NCBI RefSeq assembly: GCF_900765565.1
Contig: NZ_CAAFRZ010000270.1
Coordinates: forward strand, 1 to 17,124
From: an uncultured Dialister sp.
GTDB taxonomy: Bacteria > Bacillota > Negativicutes > Veillonellales > Dialisteraceae
Length of the DNA: 17,124 bases
Direction of reading: 5' to 3'
Shown here: one piece after another, positions 1 to 7,107 of the stretch
How the letters are laid out: every line of letters begins with the position of its first letter
Numbering within the stretch: the stretch's first letter is position 1
Position numbers and translations under genes: made by a program
The notes under the pieces: model-generated
Databases searched by the model: none
Seen by the model: the letters and a program-made list of their open reading frames with translations, nothing else
What the model was told of the DNA's origin: nothing

Positions 1-1474
1 TAATCCTGGATAGTGGTAAAACTTATGGACTACAAGAGCACTGATACGCCTCGTTTGAGAGTGTTGTAATCCTGGATAGTGGTAAAACTGATTATGACGA
101 TAATCCTTCTAAGGTTAAGTTTGAGAGTGTTGTAATCCTGGATAGTGGTAAAACCACTGGCTTCCTTTCGACTGATGGTGACAGGTTTGAGAGTGTTGTA
201 ATCCTGGATAGTGGTAAAACGTAAAAATGGCACCGGACGAAGTAGCCTTAGTTTGAGAGTGTTGTAATCCTGGATAGTGGTAAAACCGGCATCGCCCAGG
301 TCAATAACTCCCGCCAGTTTGAGAGTGTTGTAATCCTGGATAGTGGTAAAACCCTGGAATTGATGTATGAAAAGCGCCCTGGGTTTGAGAGTGTTGTAAT
401 CCTGGATAGTGGTAAAACTGATAGATTCTGATGGAGATGTACAGACCAGTTTGAGAGTGTTGTAATCCTGGATAGTGGTAAAACCTGGTATATAGCCTAC
501 AGAAACCTTCATGTGTTTGAGAGTGTTGTAATCCTGGATAGTGGTAAAACTTTGTTTTTCCTCTCATTTCTCGCACAATGGTTTGAGAGTGTTGTAATCC
601 TGGATAGTGGTAAAACTTTTATTTTCTATCTTCTTCCTCTCGGCGGGTTTGAGAGTGTTGTAATCCTGGATAGTGGTAAAACCGGGGAAAAAGATATATT
701 TTTCGATTACCCGTTTGAGAGTGTTGTAATCCTGGATAGTGGTAAAACTCCAGAGGCTGGAAGACACCATAAAGCGCAGTTTGAGAGTGTTGTAATCCTG
801 GATAGTGGTAAAACCCAGGAGGCCGCAGACATTTCCCGGTATTCGTTTGAGAGTGTTGTAATCCTGGATAGTGGTAAAACCGGCATATTTGCACAGCACC
901 CCTTTATATTGTTTGAGAGTGTTGTAATCCTGGATAGTGGTAAAACTTGAGCCGCATGATGGCCGCGCTGGCAGTCGTTTGAGAGTGTTGTAATCCTGGA
1001 TAGTGGTAAAACGCGATGGTCGGCAGGAATTTTGATTCCCTGGTTTGAGAGTGTTGTAATCCTGGATAGTGGTAAAACTTGGCCACAATCTGAAAAGCAC
1101 TCGGCTTGGTTTGAGAGTGTTGTAATCCTGGATAGTGGTAAAACAATGCGGACCAGGTGGTCTTTTCGTTGTGCGTTTGAGAGTGTTGTAATCCTGGATA
1201 GTGGTAAAACGCAAAAAGCTCTTAGCTCGTGCGACCTGTAGTTTGAGAGTGTTGTAATCCTGGATAGTGGTAAAACATCTATGCTTCAAAGTGTGATGTG
1301 CCATTTGTTTGAGAGTGTTGTAATCCTGGATAGTGGTAAAACCATCAGTACCGCGGATGTACTCGCCTGATAGTTTGAGAGTGTTGTAATCCTGGATAGT
1401 GGTAAAACGGATGCATTCGTATCCTATTTGGCCGATAAGTTTGAGAGTGTTGTAATCCTGGATAGTGGTAAGAC
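1..1474 (+). CRISPR. Type II-like CRISPR array, 23 repeats (first one cut by the window edge), 22 spacers
   Basis: The 36-bp repeat begins GTTTGAGAGTGTTG and ends GGATAGTGGTAAAAC. The first copy is partial (1-22). Full copies start at 53 and then every 66 bp up to 1439, so all 22 spacers are exactly 30 bp. All internal repeats appear identical. The last copy (1439-1474) ends TAAGAC instead of TAAAAC, as expected for the leader-distal end, so the leader should lie left of the window and transcription should run rightwards. The GTTTGAGAG start, AAAAC end and 36/30 spacing resemble type II (Cas9) arrays, where the crRNA is a spacer followed by the 5' half of the repeat. Spacers differ from one another, and I saw none matching elsewhere in the window. 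No cas1, cas2, cas9, csn2 or tracrRNA is visible; these would be expected beyond the left edge. The subtype (II-A or II-C) cannot be decided here. Confidence 0.98.
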
Positions 1475-1619
1475 TGAAGCTCTTGACCGTGGCCTGTACT
1501 TCCACAGGATATACGCCATCCGCAATACCCTGGCTCCGGACGTACCGGAATCCTACGACTGGGACGACGTGCAGCACCTCACCCAGAGCCTCTACGAGCA
1601 TGCGTATTGGCATTATTGA
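1475..1619 (+). pseudogene. Orphan 3' end of an unknown gene, fused in frame to the terminal CRISPR repeat
   Basis: About 47 codons follow the terminal CRISPR repeat and are read through to a TGA at 1617-1619. The sequence reads like real coding DNA: codons end mostly in C or G, as in the core genes, and the peptide ends in an acidic and aromatic tail (YDWDDVQHL, then YEHAYWHY). There is no ATG and no ribosome binding site inside the fragment, and the frame only continues upstream through the repeat and spacer. A strong terminator starts 8 bases after the stop. I infer the C-terminal remnant of a gene whose front was lost when the array came to lie here. I do not recognise the protein family. 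The opposite strand is also open, so the coding strand is favoured but not proven. Confidence 0.5.
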
Positions 1620-1627
1620 AATAAAAA

Positions 1628-1670
1628 GTCACCGCCCTTGGACAGATCGTCCAGGGGCGGTGGCTTTTTT
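1628..1670 (+). terminator. Strong rho-independent terminator after the CRISPR-adjacent gene tail
   Basis: A 16-bp stem (1628-1643 pairing with 1649-1664, with two G-U pairs on the plus-strand RNA) closes a 5-nt AGATC loop and is followed by six T. Runs of A precede the stem, so it may also stop transcripts coming from the right. It could end both the array transcript and the former gene. Confidence 0.93.
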
Positions 1671-1743
1671 ATGGCTGGAGGCAATGAAGGCAGCGTATGG
1701 AGTGGCTATCAGAACCTGCTATTCCGTGTTTTGGGCAGGAATA

Positions 1744-1752
1744 TGCTAAAAT
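1744..1752 (+). promoter_or_regulatory. Extended -10 promoter upstream of the HsdM remnant and the GmrSD-like gene
   Basis: The string TGCTAAAAT, within TATGCTAAAAT, fits an extended -10 element (TGn then TAAAAT at 1747-1752). No good -35 is present, which extended -10 promoters tolerate. It lies about 25 bases before the HsdM-like remnant and about 145 before the GmrSD-like start, so it may be the promoter of the lost methylase gene, now reused. Confidence 0.4.
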
Positions 1753-1776
1753 AGGTTATGAAAAGGAAGAGCAAAT

Positions 1777-1880
1777 ATGGATACATTAAAAGGGAGTATC
1801 TATACTGCTTTGAGAGGGAATATATAGCGGCAGAATCGAGTAGTGAATATAAGGTAGTCCTCTAGGTATTTTTCGAAAAT
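1777..1880 (+). pseudogene. Decayed N-terminus resembling type I restriction methylase HsdM
   Basis: An ATG at 1777 preceded by AAAGGAAGAG (a usable ribosome binding site) encodes MDTLKGSIYTALRGNI and then stops at 1825-1827. Continuing from 1828, AAESSSEYKVVL follows, then TAG, then VFF. The joined order LRGN - SSEYK - VVL - F matches what I remember of the HsdM N-terminal helical domain, LRGN(x)nSEYKxVVLGLIFLKY. The match was made by eye from memory of the family. Two lesions break it: a stop after GNI and another after VVL. The rest of the methylase is absent, because the GmrSD-like gene starts at 1898. If right, a type I restriction system once stood here. Confidence 0.42.
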
Positions 1881-1897
1881 AAGGAGTTATTGCAGCA

Positions 1898-3676
1898 ATG
1901 AAAACTAACGATGTACGACTCACAGAACTGATGAAGGCGGCAGAAAGTGGAGCTGCCCAACTTCCGGATTTCCAAAGAGGCTGGGTTTGGGATGATGGAC
2001 GCATTCGAGCTCTCATTATGAGTGTCATTCGTAATTATCCGGTTGGTGCTGCCATGTTTCTGGAATATGGAAATGAAAACATTCATTTTAAGCATAAGCC
2101 TATAGAAGGATCACCAGCAAATCCGGATATAGAGCCAGATGAATTGATCCTTGATGGCCAGCAAAGACTGACATCCCTTTATAATGCACTTTATAGTAAG
2201 AATCCTGTTCATACCAAAACAGAAAAAGGAAAAGAAATAGACCGGTACTATTATCTCAGCATTGAAAAGGCTCTTGATTCTAGGGCTGATGACGACGAAA
2301 TTGTTGTTTCTGTTCCTGCCAATAAACAAATTACTTCTGATTTCGGTAGAAAAATAGACATGGATCTATCGACCCGGGAGCAGGAATTCAAGCTGAAGAT
2401 GTTTCCTTTGAATATTATTCTGGATGCGTCGGAAGAGCAAAATTGGCAGAATGAATATTATTCTTATCACGATTATGATCGTGAGGTCATACAGCAGTTT
2501 ACAGATTTATTCTCGAAAATTATAAGTCCGACCCAGCAGTATCAGTTGCCAGTCATTCGCCTTGATAAGAATACGCCCAAGGAAGCGGTTTGTCAGGTTT
2601 TTGAAAATGTGAATACTGGTGGTGTATCACTTACTGTATTTGAACTGGTTACCGCTATTTTTGCCATGGACGACTTCCATCTCAGAGAGGACTGGGAGGA
2701 GCGAAAGAACCGGTGGTTCTCCAGCGATTTATTGTCTAAGGTTACTGCAACCGATTTTTTAACGGCATTAACACTGCTTTCGTCCTATAAGTCCGGTGGG
2801 ACTGTCAGTTGCAAGAAGAAGGATGTATTAAACATTACTTTGGATGAGTACAAGAAATATGCGGATAGTTTATCAGATGGATTTTTCCTTGCTGAAAAGC
2901 TTTTGAAAGAAGAAAGGATTTTCGACAACCGTGATTTGCCATACAGCACACAGCTTATTCCACTTTCTGCTATTTGCACGGTGCTGATGGATGAAAACCG
3001 GATTCATACAACAACTGTCAAGAATATGGTGAAGCAGTGGTACTGGTGTGGAGTTTTTGGGGAACTTTACGGATCAGCCAATGAAACCAGGTACGCCAAT
3101 GATATTACGCAGGTAGTTAAATGGGTTAATGGTAATAGTGAACTTCCGAAAACTGTCACGGATTTTTATTTTAACCCATTGCGTTTACTGAGTCTACAGT
3201 CCAGACAATCAGCTGCTTATAAAGGCATAATGGCATTAATTCTGAAGAACCATGCCCGTGACTTTATTTCGGGAGAGGAAATGGATTTCTCAACGTATTC
3301 AGATGAAAAGATAGATATCCATCATATATTTCCAAAGGATTATTGCATTAAGATGCAATATGATAAGCCCAAGTGGAATAGCATCGTAAATAAGACGCCA
3401 ATCTCTGCAACAAGCAATCGAGAGATAGGTGGAGATGCCCCGTCTATTTATTTGGGCAGGCTTGAGAAAAAAGGATCCGTTTCTTCTGAGGCCCTTGATG
3501 GCTATGTGGAATCACATTGGATTGATCATCAGCTGTTAAGGAAAGATAATTTTCCGAACTTTATCATTGATAGAGCAAAAAAACTGCTGGCAGCCATTGA
3601 AAAAGCGACTGGCAGGTCTATCTCCGGAAAAGACTCTGATGAAGTACGACAGGCTTTTGGGGCACCACTTGTGTAA
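1898..3676 (+). CDS. GmrSD-like DUF262 / HNH (DUF1524-type) nuclease, probable type IV restriction or anti-phage protein
   Basis: The protein has 592 residues. The N-terminal DUF262 (ParB-like) domain shows QLPDFQRGWVW at residues 21-31, a YPVGA stretch near 47-51, and LDGQQRLTSLY at 85-95, the family signature that binds or hydrolyses nucleotide. A helical middle follows. The C-terminal part has DIHHIFPKD (HHIFP at 475-479) and a downstream N-rich segment (NKTPISATSNRE), matching an HNH nuclease of the DUF1524 type. Fused proteins with this layout include GmrSD, which cuts glucosylated hydroxymethylcytosine phage DNA, and SspE, which works with DNA phosphorothioation. BrxU is related. The substrate here is unknown. 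AAGGAG (1881-1886) lies 11 bases before the ATG. The gene is visibly AT-richer than the lipid A genes and lies beside a CRISPR array and restriction debris, so acquisition within a defence island is likely. No partner gene is adjacent. Confidence 0.9.
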   Translation: MKTNDVRLTELMKAAESGAAQLPDFQRGWVWDDGRIRALIMSVIRNYPVGAAMFLEYGNENIHFKHKPIEGSPANPDIEPDELILDGQQRLTSLYNALYSKNPVHTKTEKGKEIDRYYYLSIEKALDSRADDDEIVVSVPANKQITSDFGRKIDMDLSTREQEFKLKMFPLNIILDASEEQNWQNEYYSYHDYDREVIQQFTDLFSKIISPTQQYQLPVIRLDKNTPKEAVCQVFENVNTGGVSLTVFELVTAIFAMDDFHLREDWEERKNRWFSSDLLSKVTATDFLTALTLLSSYKSGGTVSCKKKDVLNITLDEYKKYADSLSDGFFLAEKLLKEERIFDNRDLPYSTQLIPLSAICTVLMDENRIHTTTVKNMVKQWYWCGVFGELYGSANETRYANDITQVVKWVNGNSELPKTVTDFYFNPLRLLSLQSRQSAAYKGIMALILKNHARDFISGEEMDFSTYSDEKIDIHHIFPKDYCIKMQYDKPKWNSIVNKTPISATSNREIGGDAPSIYLGRLEKKGSVSSEALDGYVESHWIDHQLLRKDNFPNFIIDRAKKLLAAIEKATGRSISGKDSDEVRQAFGAPLV

Positions 3677-3759
3677 CTCGCTTTAGGGAAATACGAAAGA
3701 CACTGGATAGTACCGTGGAAGAGTATTTTGGAATCGGATGTGGGGCGGGTATCTGGTAG
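3677..3759 (+). pseudogene. Orphan C-terminal fragment downstream of the GmrSD-like gene
   Basis: In a frame shifted from the upstream gene, an open stretch starting at its stop codon encodes TRFREIRKTLDSTVEEYFGI and six more residues before a TAG at 3757-3759. There is no start codon or ribosome binding site. The charged, helix-like composition suggests the tail of a larger protein. I cannot name the family. With the HsdM-like start on the other side of the nuclease gene, it could be the far end of a restriction operon. It could equally be a chance open frame. Confidence 0.25.
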
Positions 3760-3800
3760 CCAGATAAACTGACCCTTTGGGCCGTATCCCATCAGTCCCC

Positions 3801-3914
3801 ATCACCATCTCTCAGCCCGGTGGGCAGCTCTCTTCTGGGAAGAGAGCCTCCTGTGGAGTCAATTGCACGTTTTGGGGACAGAGTCATTGGGAACCCAACA
3901 GCGGCGGAGCCGCG
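3801..3914. repeat. Dispersed repeat family B, copy 1
   Basis: This is one of three copies in the window (others near 7149-7261 and 16551-16655). The core is CAGCTCTCTTCTGGGAAGAG followed by AGCCTCCTG, which contains a 9-bp hairpin GCTCTCTTC/GAAGAGAGC with a TGG loop. An AATTGC(A/G)CG motif and a closing GCGGAGCCGC hairpin follow. No reading frame is conserved between copies. Confidence 0.85.
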
Positions 3915-3940
3915 GGAAAGTAGCCTCCTTTCTCGGAAGG

Positions 3941-4024
3941 CGAGGGTCCTGCAGAGGACCCTCGAGCCGGGCCCAAGTTGGCGCCTTTACTGCACAATAA
4001 GGCGCTTTCCTTTTAGGGCCCGGC
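3941..4024. other. Compound stem-loop structure in the intergenic space
   Basis: Two adjacent structures are visible. The first is a 9-bp hairpin CGAGGGTCC/GGACCCTCG with a 6-nt loop (3941-3964). The second is a 9-bp outer pair GCCGGGCCC (3966-3974)/GGGCCCGGC (4016-4024), which encloses an inner 7-bp pair GCGCCTT (3981-3987)/AAGGCGC (3999-4005). No T-run follows, so it is not a typical terminator. It may be a repeat-derived fold or a structured RNA. Confidence 0.55.
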
Positions 4025-4077
4025 GGTGGCTGCGAAGCAGACGGAGGTTAGCTGATGGGTACGCCGCGGGCGGACTT

Positions 4078-4162
4078 AGTCTGACGTCTGATTGTCTGAC
4101 CGTCTGATGTCTCATCGCGGCGAAGCCGCTGGACCTCAACTCTCAACTCTCAAATCTCAACT
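4078..4162. repeat. GTCTGA-rich tract, GCGGC hairpin and CTCAACT/CTCAAAT tract
   Basis: A run of GTCTGAC/GTCTGATG words (4078-4112) is followed by the hairpin GCGGCGAAGCCGC and then by repeats of CTCAACT and CTCAAAT that touch the stop codon of the hydrolase on the minus strand. The same words recur near 7266-7295, 7540-7575 and 12650-12685, and near 8047, 8181, 8735, 9007, 13325 and 13769. Confidence 0.75.
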
Positions 4163-6067
4163 CTATCTCTTCACCACCGGCACCTGCAGATAGCTGTCGT
4201 ATTTCCCGCCCATGTGGAGGATGTGGGTGCCTTTGTTCCTGCTTTCCGGCGGGGTGACTTTACGGTCCGGGGCGGCGGTTTCGTGTTCGTTTCCGCCCAG
4301 GGTCACCATGGCCGGGTGGGTGCCGGGCATGTAGGTATAGCCTTCTTTGGGCACTGTGATGCGGGCGGAGCCGAAGAGGGGAACCACGGTTTCCGGCGGG
4401 GCGTAGTAGGGGGCTACGGTGAGTTTCAGGATTTCTCCTTTATGGTACTTCATACCCATGGGCCAGATGGCGATGTCCAGGGGTACGATGTCTCCTGGCT
4501 TCAGGAGGTCCTCATGGGTTCCGGCGATGACGGGGTCGTAGGAGGTGGATTCCTTCGGGTCCAGGGCCCGCATGGAGGCCCGCTGGTATCCCATGGCCCG
4601 GATGGGGGCGCCGGTCATGGGGCTGGGGATGGAATTCCCTTTGCTGTCCAGCTTTTCCACGGACACCGTGAGGTCCATGTCATTGCTGCCCTTCGCTTCG
4701 ACCCAGAGGTGGAGTTTCATGTATCCCGTGAGTTCCGTGTCCCTGTCAAAGGGGAGGTAGAAGGAAACGCCCTGCCGGTTGTCGGCGGCGTAGGAGATAG
4801 AGGTTTCCCTGGCCTGCGGATCCCCCAGGGTATGGTCCGGGGAGAGGTAGAGTTTCTTATAGGTGGTGTCCGGCAGGGGCCACCCTTTTTCTATGAGGTT
4901 CGTGATGTCCTGGTGGCCCGGGTCCAGCACGGAAATCCGGATGGGCGGTGTCTTTTCCCAGCTGTTGTCTTCGCTCTTCAGGTAGTGGTCGAAGAATTTC
5001 CGGAGCTCCTCCACGTGGGCGGGGGTGTAGTAGTCGTACCATTCGTTGGTGTCGTGGACCCGGAGCCATTTGTCGCGGCTTCCAAGTTTTTCGAAGGCGG
5101 CGAAGGTGCCGTGGGTGTGGACGTCATTGGTGTAGCTGGCCACCACGTAGGCGGGGATGGTGATCCGCTCGGGGTGGGCAATCTTGTCTTTCCAGTAGGC
5201 GTCCAGGAAGGGGTGGGTCACCACCATGCGGGGCTGGTCTTCAATGTAGTTTTCGCTGGCCAGGGTTTCGAAGATGGCTTCCGGAAATACGGGGTTTGGG
5301 ATGCCGCCGCGGTTGGCGGTTTCCCGGAAGTGGTCCATGAATCCTTCCCAGGGGGCGATGGCGGCGAGGTGCTTCGGTTTTTCTCCCGCAATGAACCACT
5401 GGGATACGGTGAGGTAGGAGTTTCCGGTCATGCCCACTTTCCCGTTGGACCAGGGCTGGGAAGCGATCCATTCGATGGTGTCCCTGCCATCTTTTGCCAG
5501 TTCGCTGCCCCAGTAGTTCACGTCCCCTTCGGAGTAGTCCGTGCCCCGGGGGTCCGGATTCACGATGGCGTAGCCATGGGCCACCCAGTAGGCCGGGTCG
5601 GGCCCTTCGAATTTCTGGAGGTCCGATACCCAGTTCTTCGGTACGCCGCTGCGGCCGGGTACGTCGTCCAGCCACTGGCCTCCGATTTCCTTGCCGTAGG
5701 GGCTCCAGGCCATGAGGGCCGGGTGCTTTTCCCGGTCCACCGGGCGGAAGACGTCGGTGTAGATGACCGTGTGGTCCCGGAGGGTGACGGGCACGTCCTT
5801 CTCGAAGAGGATATCACAGGCGAGGGGCTTCGCCCCTTCCCGGCGGATGCTGCCTTTCTTCAGGATCATGGTTTCCGTCTTGTGGGGTGCGCTCCGGGCC
5901 CGGGCGGCGGTGGGGTAAAGGCCCTTCCGGTAGTACACGTTTACCGTGGTGCCGCCTATATCTTCAGGAACGATTTTTTCTTCCGGCAGGTCACGGGCAG
6001 ATACGGAGAGGCCGGACAGGCCCGCCAGGAGAGCGGCGGCCAGCAGGGTTTTCATCATTTTTCTCAT
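4163..6067 (-). CDS. Secreted CocE/NonD-family hydrolase (Xaa-Pro dipeptidyl-peptidase-like)
   Basis: The protein has 634 residues and starts with a signal peptide: MRKMMK, a hydrophobic stretch, and likely cleavage after SVSA near residue 24. An alpha/beta hydrolase core follows. Visible are WSPYGK (Tyr124, oxyanion type), DPRGTDYSEG near 172-181, and the nucleophile elbow GMTGNSYLT with Ser217. Candidate acid and base residues are Asp315 (SYTND) and His338 (LRVHDTNEW). The last 200 or so residues fit the X-Pro C-terminal jelly roll of this family, which includes cocaine esterase, glutaryl-7-ACA acylases and X-Pro peptidases. The residue after SY is L-T where many members have a G. AAGGAG lies 7 bases before the chosen ATG; a second ATG at residue 4 has a worse distance. 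It is divergent from a LysR gene, so that regulator may control it. The substrate (proline-rich peptides or an ester) cannot be read from the sequence. Confidence 0.9.
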   Translation of the reverse strand: MRKMMKTLLAAALLAGLSGLSVSARDLPEEKIVPEDIGGTTVNVYYRKGLYPTAARARSAPHKTETMILKKGSIRREGAKPLACDILFEKDVPVTLRDHTVIYTDVFRPVDREKHPALMAWSPYGKEIGGQWLDDVPGRSGVPKNWVSDLQKFEGPDPAYWVAHGYAIVNPDPRGTDYSEGDVNYWGSELAKDGRDTIEWIASQPWSNGKVGMTGNSYLTVSQWFIAGEKPKHLAAIAPWEGFMDHFRETANRGGIPNPVFPEAIFETLASENYIEDQPRMVVTHPFLDAYWKDKIAHPERITIPAYVVASYTNDVHTHGTFAAFEKLGSRDKWLRVHDTNEWYDYYTPAHVEELRKFFDHYLKSEDNSWEKTPPIRISVLDPGHQDITNLIEKGWPLPDTTYKKLYLSPDHTLGDPQARETSISYAADNRQGVSFYLPFDRDTELTGYMKLHLWVEAKGSNDMDLTVSVEKLDSKGNSIPSPMTGAPIRAMGYQRASMRALDPKESTSYDPVIAGTHEDLLKPGDIVPLDIAIWPMGMKYHKGEILKLTVAPYYAPPETVVPLFGSARITVPKEGYTYMPGTHPAMVTLGGNEHETAAPDRKVTPPESRNKGTHILHMGGKYDSYLQVPVVKR

Positions 6068-6095
6068 GGAAATACTCCTTCTTTGTGTAATGAAA

Positions 6096-6108
6096 TATGG
6101 TTACCATA
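6096..6108. promoter_or_regulatory. LysR-type regulator binding site (T-N11-A dyad) in a divergent promoter
   Basis: TATGGTTACCATA is a perfect inverted repeat, TATGGT-T-ACCATA, and exactly fits the T-N11-A pattern bound by LysR-type regulators. It sits 29 bases before the hydrolase start and just upstream of the -10 box on the lysR side. From there a bound regulator could act on both genes. Confidence 0.7.
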
Positions 6109-6113
6109 CTTAG

Positions 6114-6119
6114 TATAAT
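6114..6119 (+). promoter_or_regulatory. -10 box of the lysR promoter
   Basis: TATAAT is a consensus -10 placed about 70 bases before the lysR start. The best -35 at 17-bp spacing is a weak TGAAAT (6091-6096), which touches the T-N11-A dyad. This suggests autoregulation. The complement, TATACT on the minus strand, could serve the hydrolase gene but also lacks a good -35, consistent with activator dependence. Confidence 0.5.
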
Positions 6120-6189
6120 AAGAAGGAAATGAAGAGAAAAATGGGACTATTTCATGGATGGTGATTCCCGGATGGAATAAGGAGGATCT

Positions 6190-7107
6190 ATGACGAAGGA
6201 CGATATACAGGCATTTTCCGCAGTGGCATCCCTTCGGAGCTATACGAAGGCGGCAGCCCTGCTCTTTGTGACGGAGTCGTCGCTCAGCAAAAAAATCACC
6301 CGCCTCGAGAAGGAGGTGGGTGTACAGCTCCTGGACCGGAGCCGCCACGGCGTGAGCCTCACCGCAGCGGGCCGGGTATTCCTGGAGGAAAGCCGGGGGG
6401 TTCTGGGAGAAATGGACCGGTTCCTGGAAGACGTGCGGGCGGCGGCAGAGGATGTGCGGCTGCCCCTCCATCTGGCGGTGATGGGGACGTCCCTGGGAAA
6501 CCGGGTGCTGCCGGTATTTCTGGATTTCCGGAGCCGCCATCGGTCCCTGTCCCTGACGTGGTCGGTGCTGTCGTTCCATGAAATCTACGATGCCCTGGAC
6601 CATGGCCGGGTGGATGGCGCCGTGGCCAGCGACCTGGGACTGTCTACGATTCCCCATATCCGCACACTCTCCCTGGGGACTGCAGGAAATAGCCTGGTCC
6701 TTCCGAAGGGACATCCCTTCATGGCCCCCCACAGGGACTTCGGGAGCCTCCGGGAGGAGACGTTCCTCGTCCTCGACGGCCGGGTGTCCCGCCGGGGAAA
6801 GGATATCCTCCTCTCCCTCTGCGCTTCATGGGGCTTCCACCCGAAGGTCCGGGAACTGGGGGATACGGAGGAAATCCTCTTCCAGGTGCGGGCGGGAAAG
6901 GGAGCTGCCATCCTGCCTGCCTTCGACCTGCCGAAGGCGGATCCGCTGCTGGAGTTCGTGGACCTTCCGAGAGGGAAATGGGATAACGAAATCGTCTTCG
7001 CCTGGAATGGGAAGACGCAGAGCAGGGCCGTCCGGCTGCTGGTGGAGTATCTGAAGGGGCGTACGAGTGGGCTTGCGTGTGAACGTGTGGGGGCATCTAG
7101 CTGCTAG
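6190..7107 (+). CDS. LysR-type transcriptional regulator
   Basis: The protein has 305 residues. Residues 1-60 form the typical winged helix-turn-helix: FSAVASLRSYTKAAALLFVT, then ESSLSKKITRLEKEVGVQLL, then DRSRHGVSLTAAG. The rest fits the two-lobe effector-binding domain, with features such as LPKGHPF near the middle. GGAGG at 6181-6185 lies 4 bases before the ATG. It is divergent from the secreted hydrolase with a perfect LysR-type box between them, so the hydrolase and itself are the likely targets. The inducer is unknown. The last 13 or so codons and the stop (from about 7067) are written by a dispersed repeat that also occurs, for example, at 8895-8970 in reverse. The natural C-terminus has therefore probably been replaced, which this variable end of the family should tolerate. 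Confidence 0.93.
   Translation: MTKDDIQAFSAVASLRSYTKAAALLFVTESSLSKKITRLEKEVGVQLLDRSRHGVSLTAAGRVFLEESRGVLGEMDRFLEDVRAAAEDVRLPLHLAVMGTSLGNRVLPVFLDFRSRHRSLSLTWSVLSFHEIYDALDHGRVDGAVASDLGLSTIPHIRTLSLGTAGNSLVLPKGHPFMAPHRDFGSLREETFLVLDGRVSRRGKDILLSLCASWGFHPKVRELGDTEEILFQVRAGKGAAILPAFDLPKADPLLEFVDLPRGKWDNEIVFAWNGKTQSRAVRLLVEYLKGRTSGLACERVGASSC

Noticed and set aside
23..1438. Self-targeting spacers
   Set aside because: By eye I found no spacer matching another part of this window. The rest of the genome cannot be checked here.
30..1613. Long reading frames on both strands across the CRISPR array with periodic peptides
   Set aside because: The 66-bp period is a multiple of three, so any frame without a stop in repeat and spacer stays open. 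The peptides merely translate the repeat.
1805..1820. CTTTGAGAGGG near 1808 as a tracrRNA anti-repeat on the minus strand
   Set aside because: Only eight bases (TTTGAGAG) match the CRISPR repeat. The flanking bases do not pair with the rest, and no terminator-ended tracr fold follows. The bases are better explained as the ALRGN codons of the HsdM-like remnant.
4214..6118. A 634-codon plus-strand frame opposite the hydrolase gene
   Set aside because: It mirrors the GC-rich third positions of the true gene, has no motif and no ribosome binding site, and its peptide is of odd glycine/valine-rich composition.
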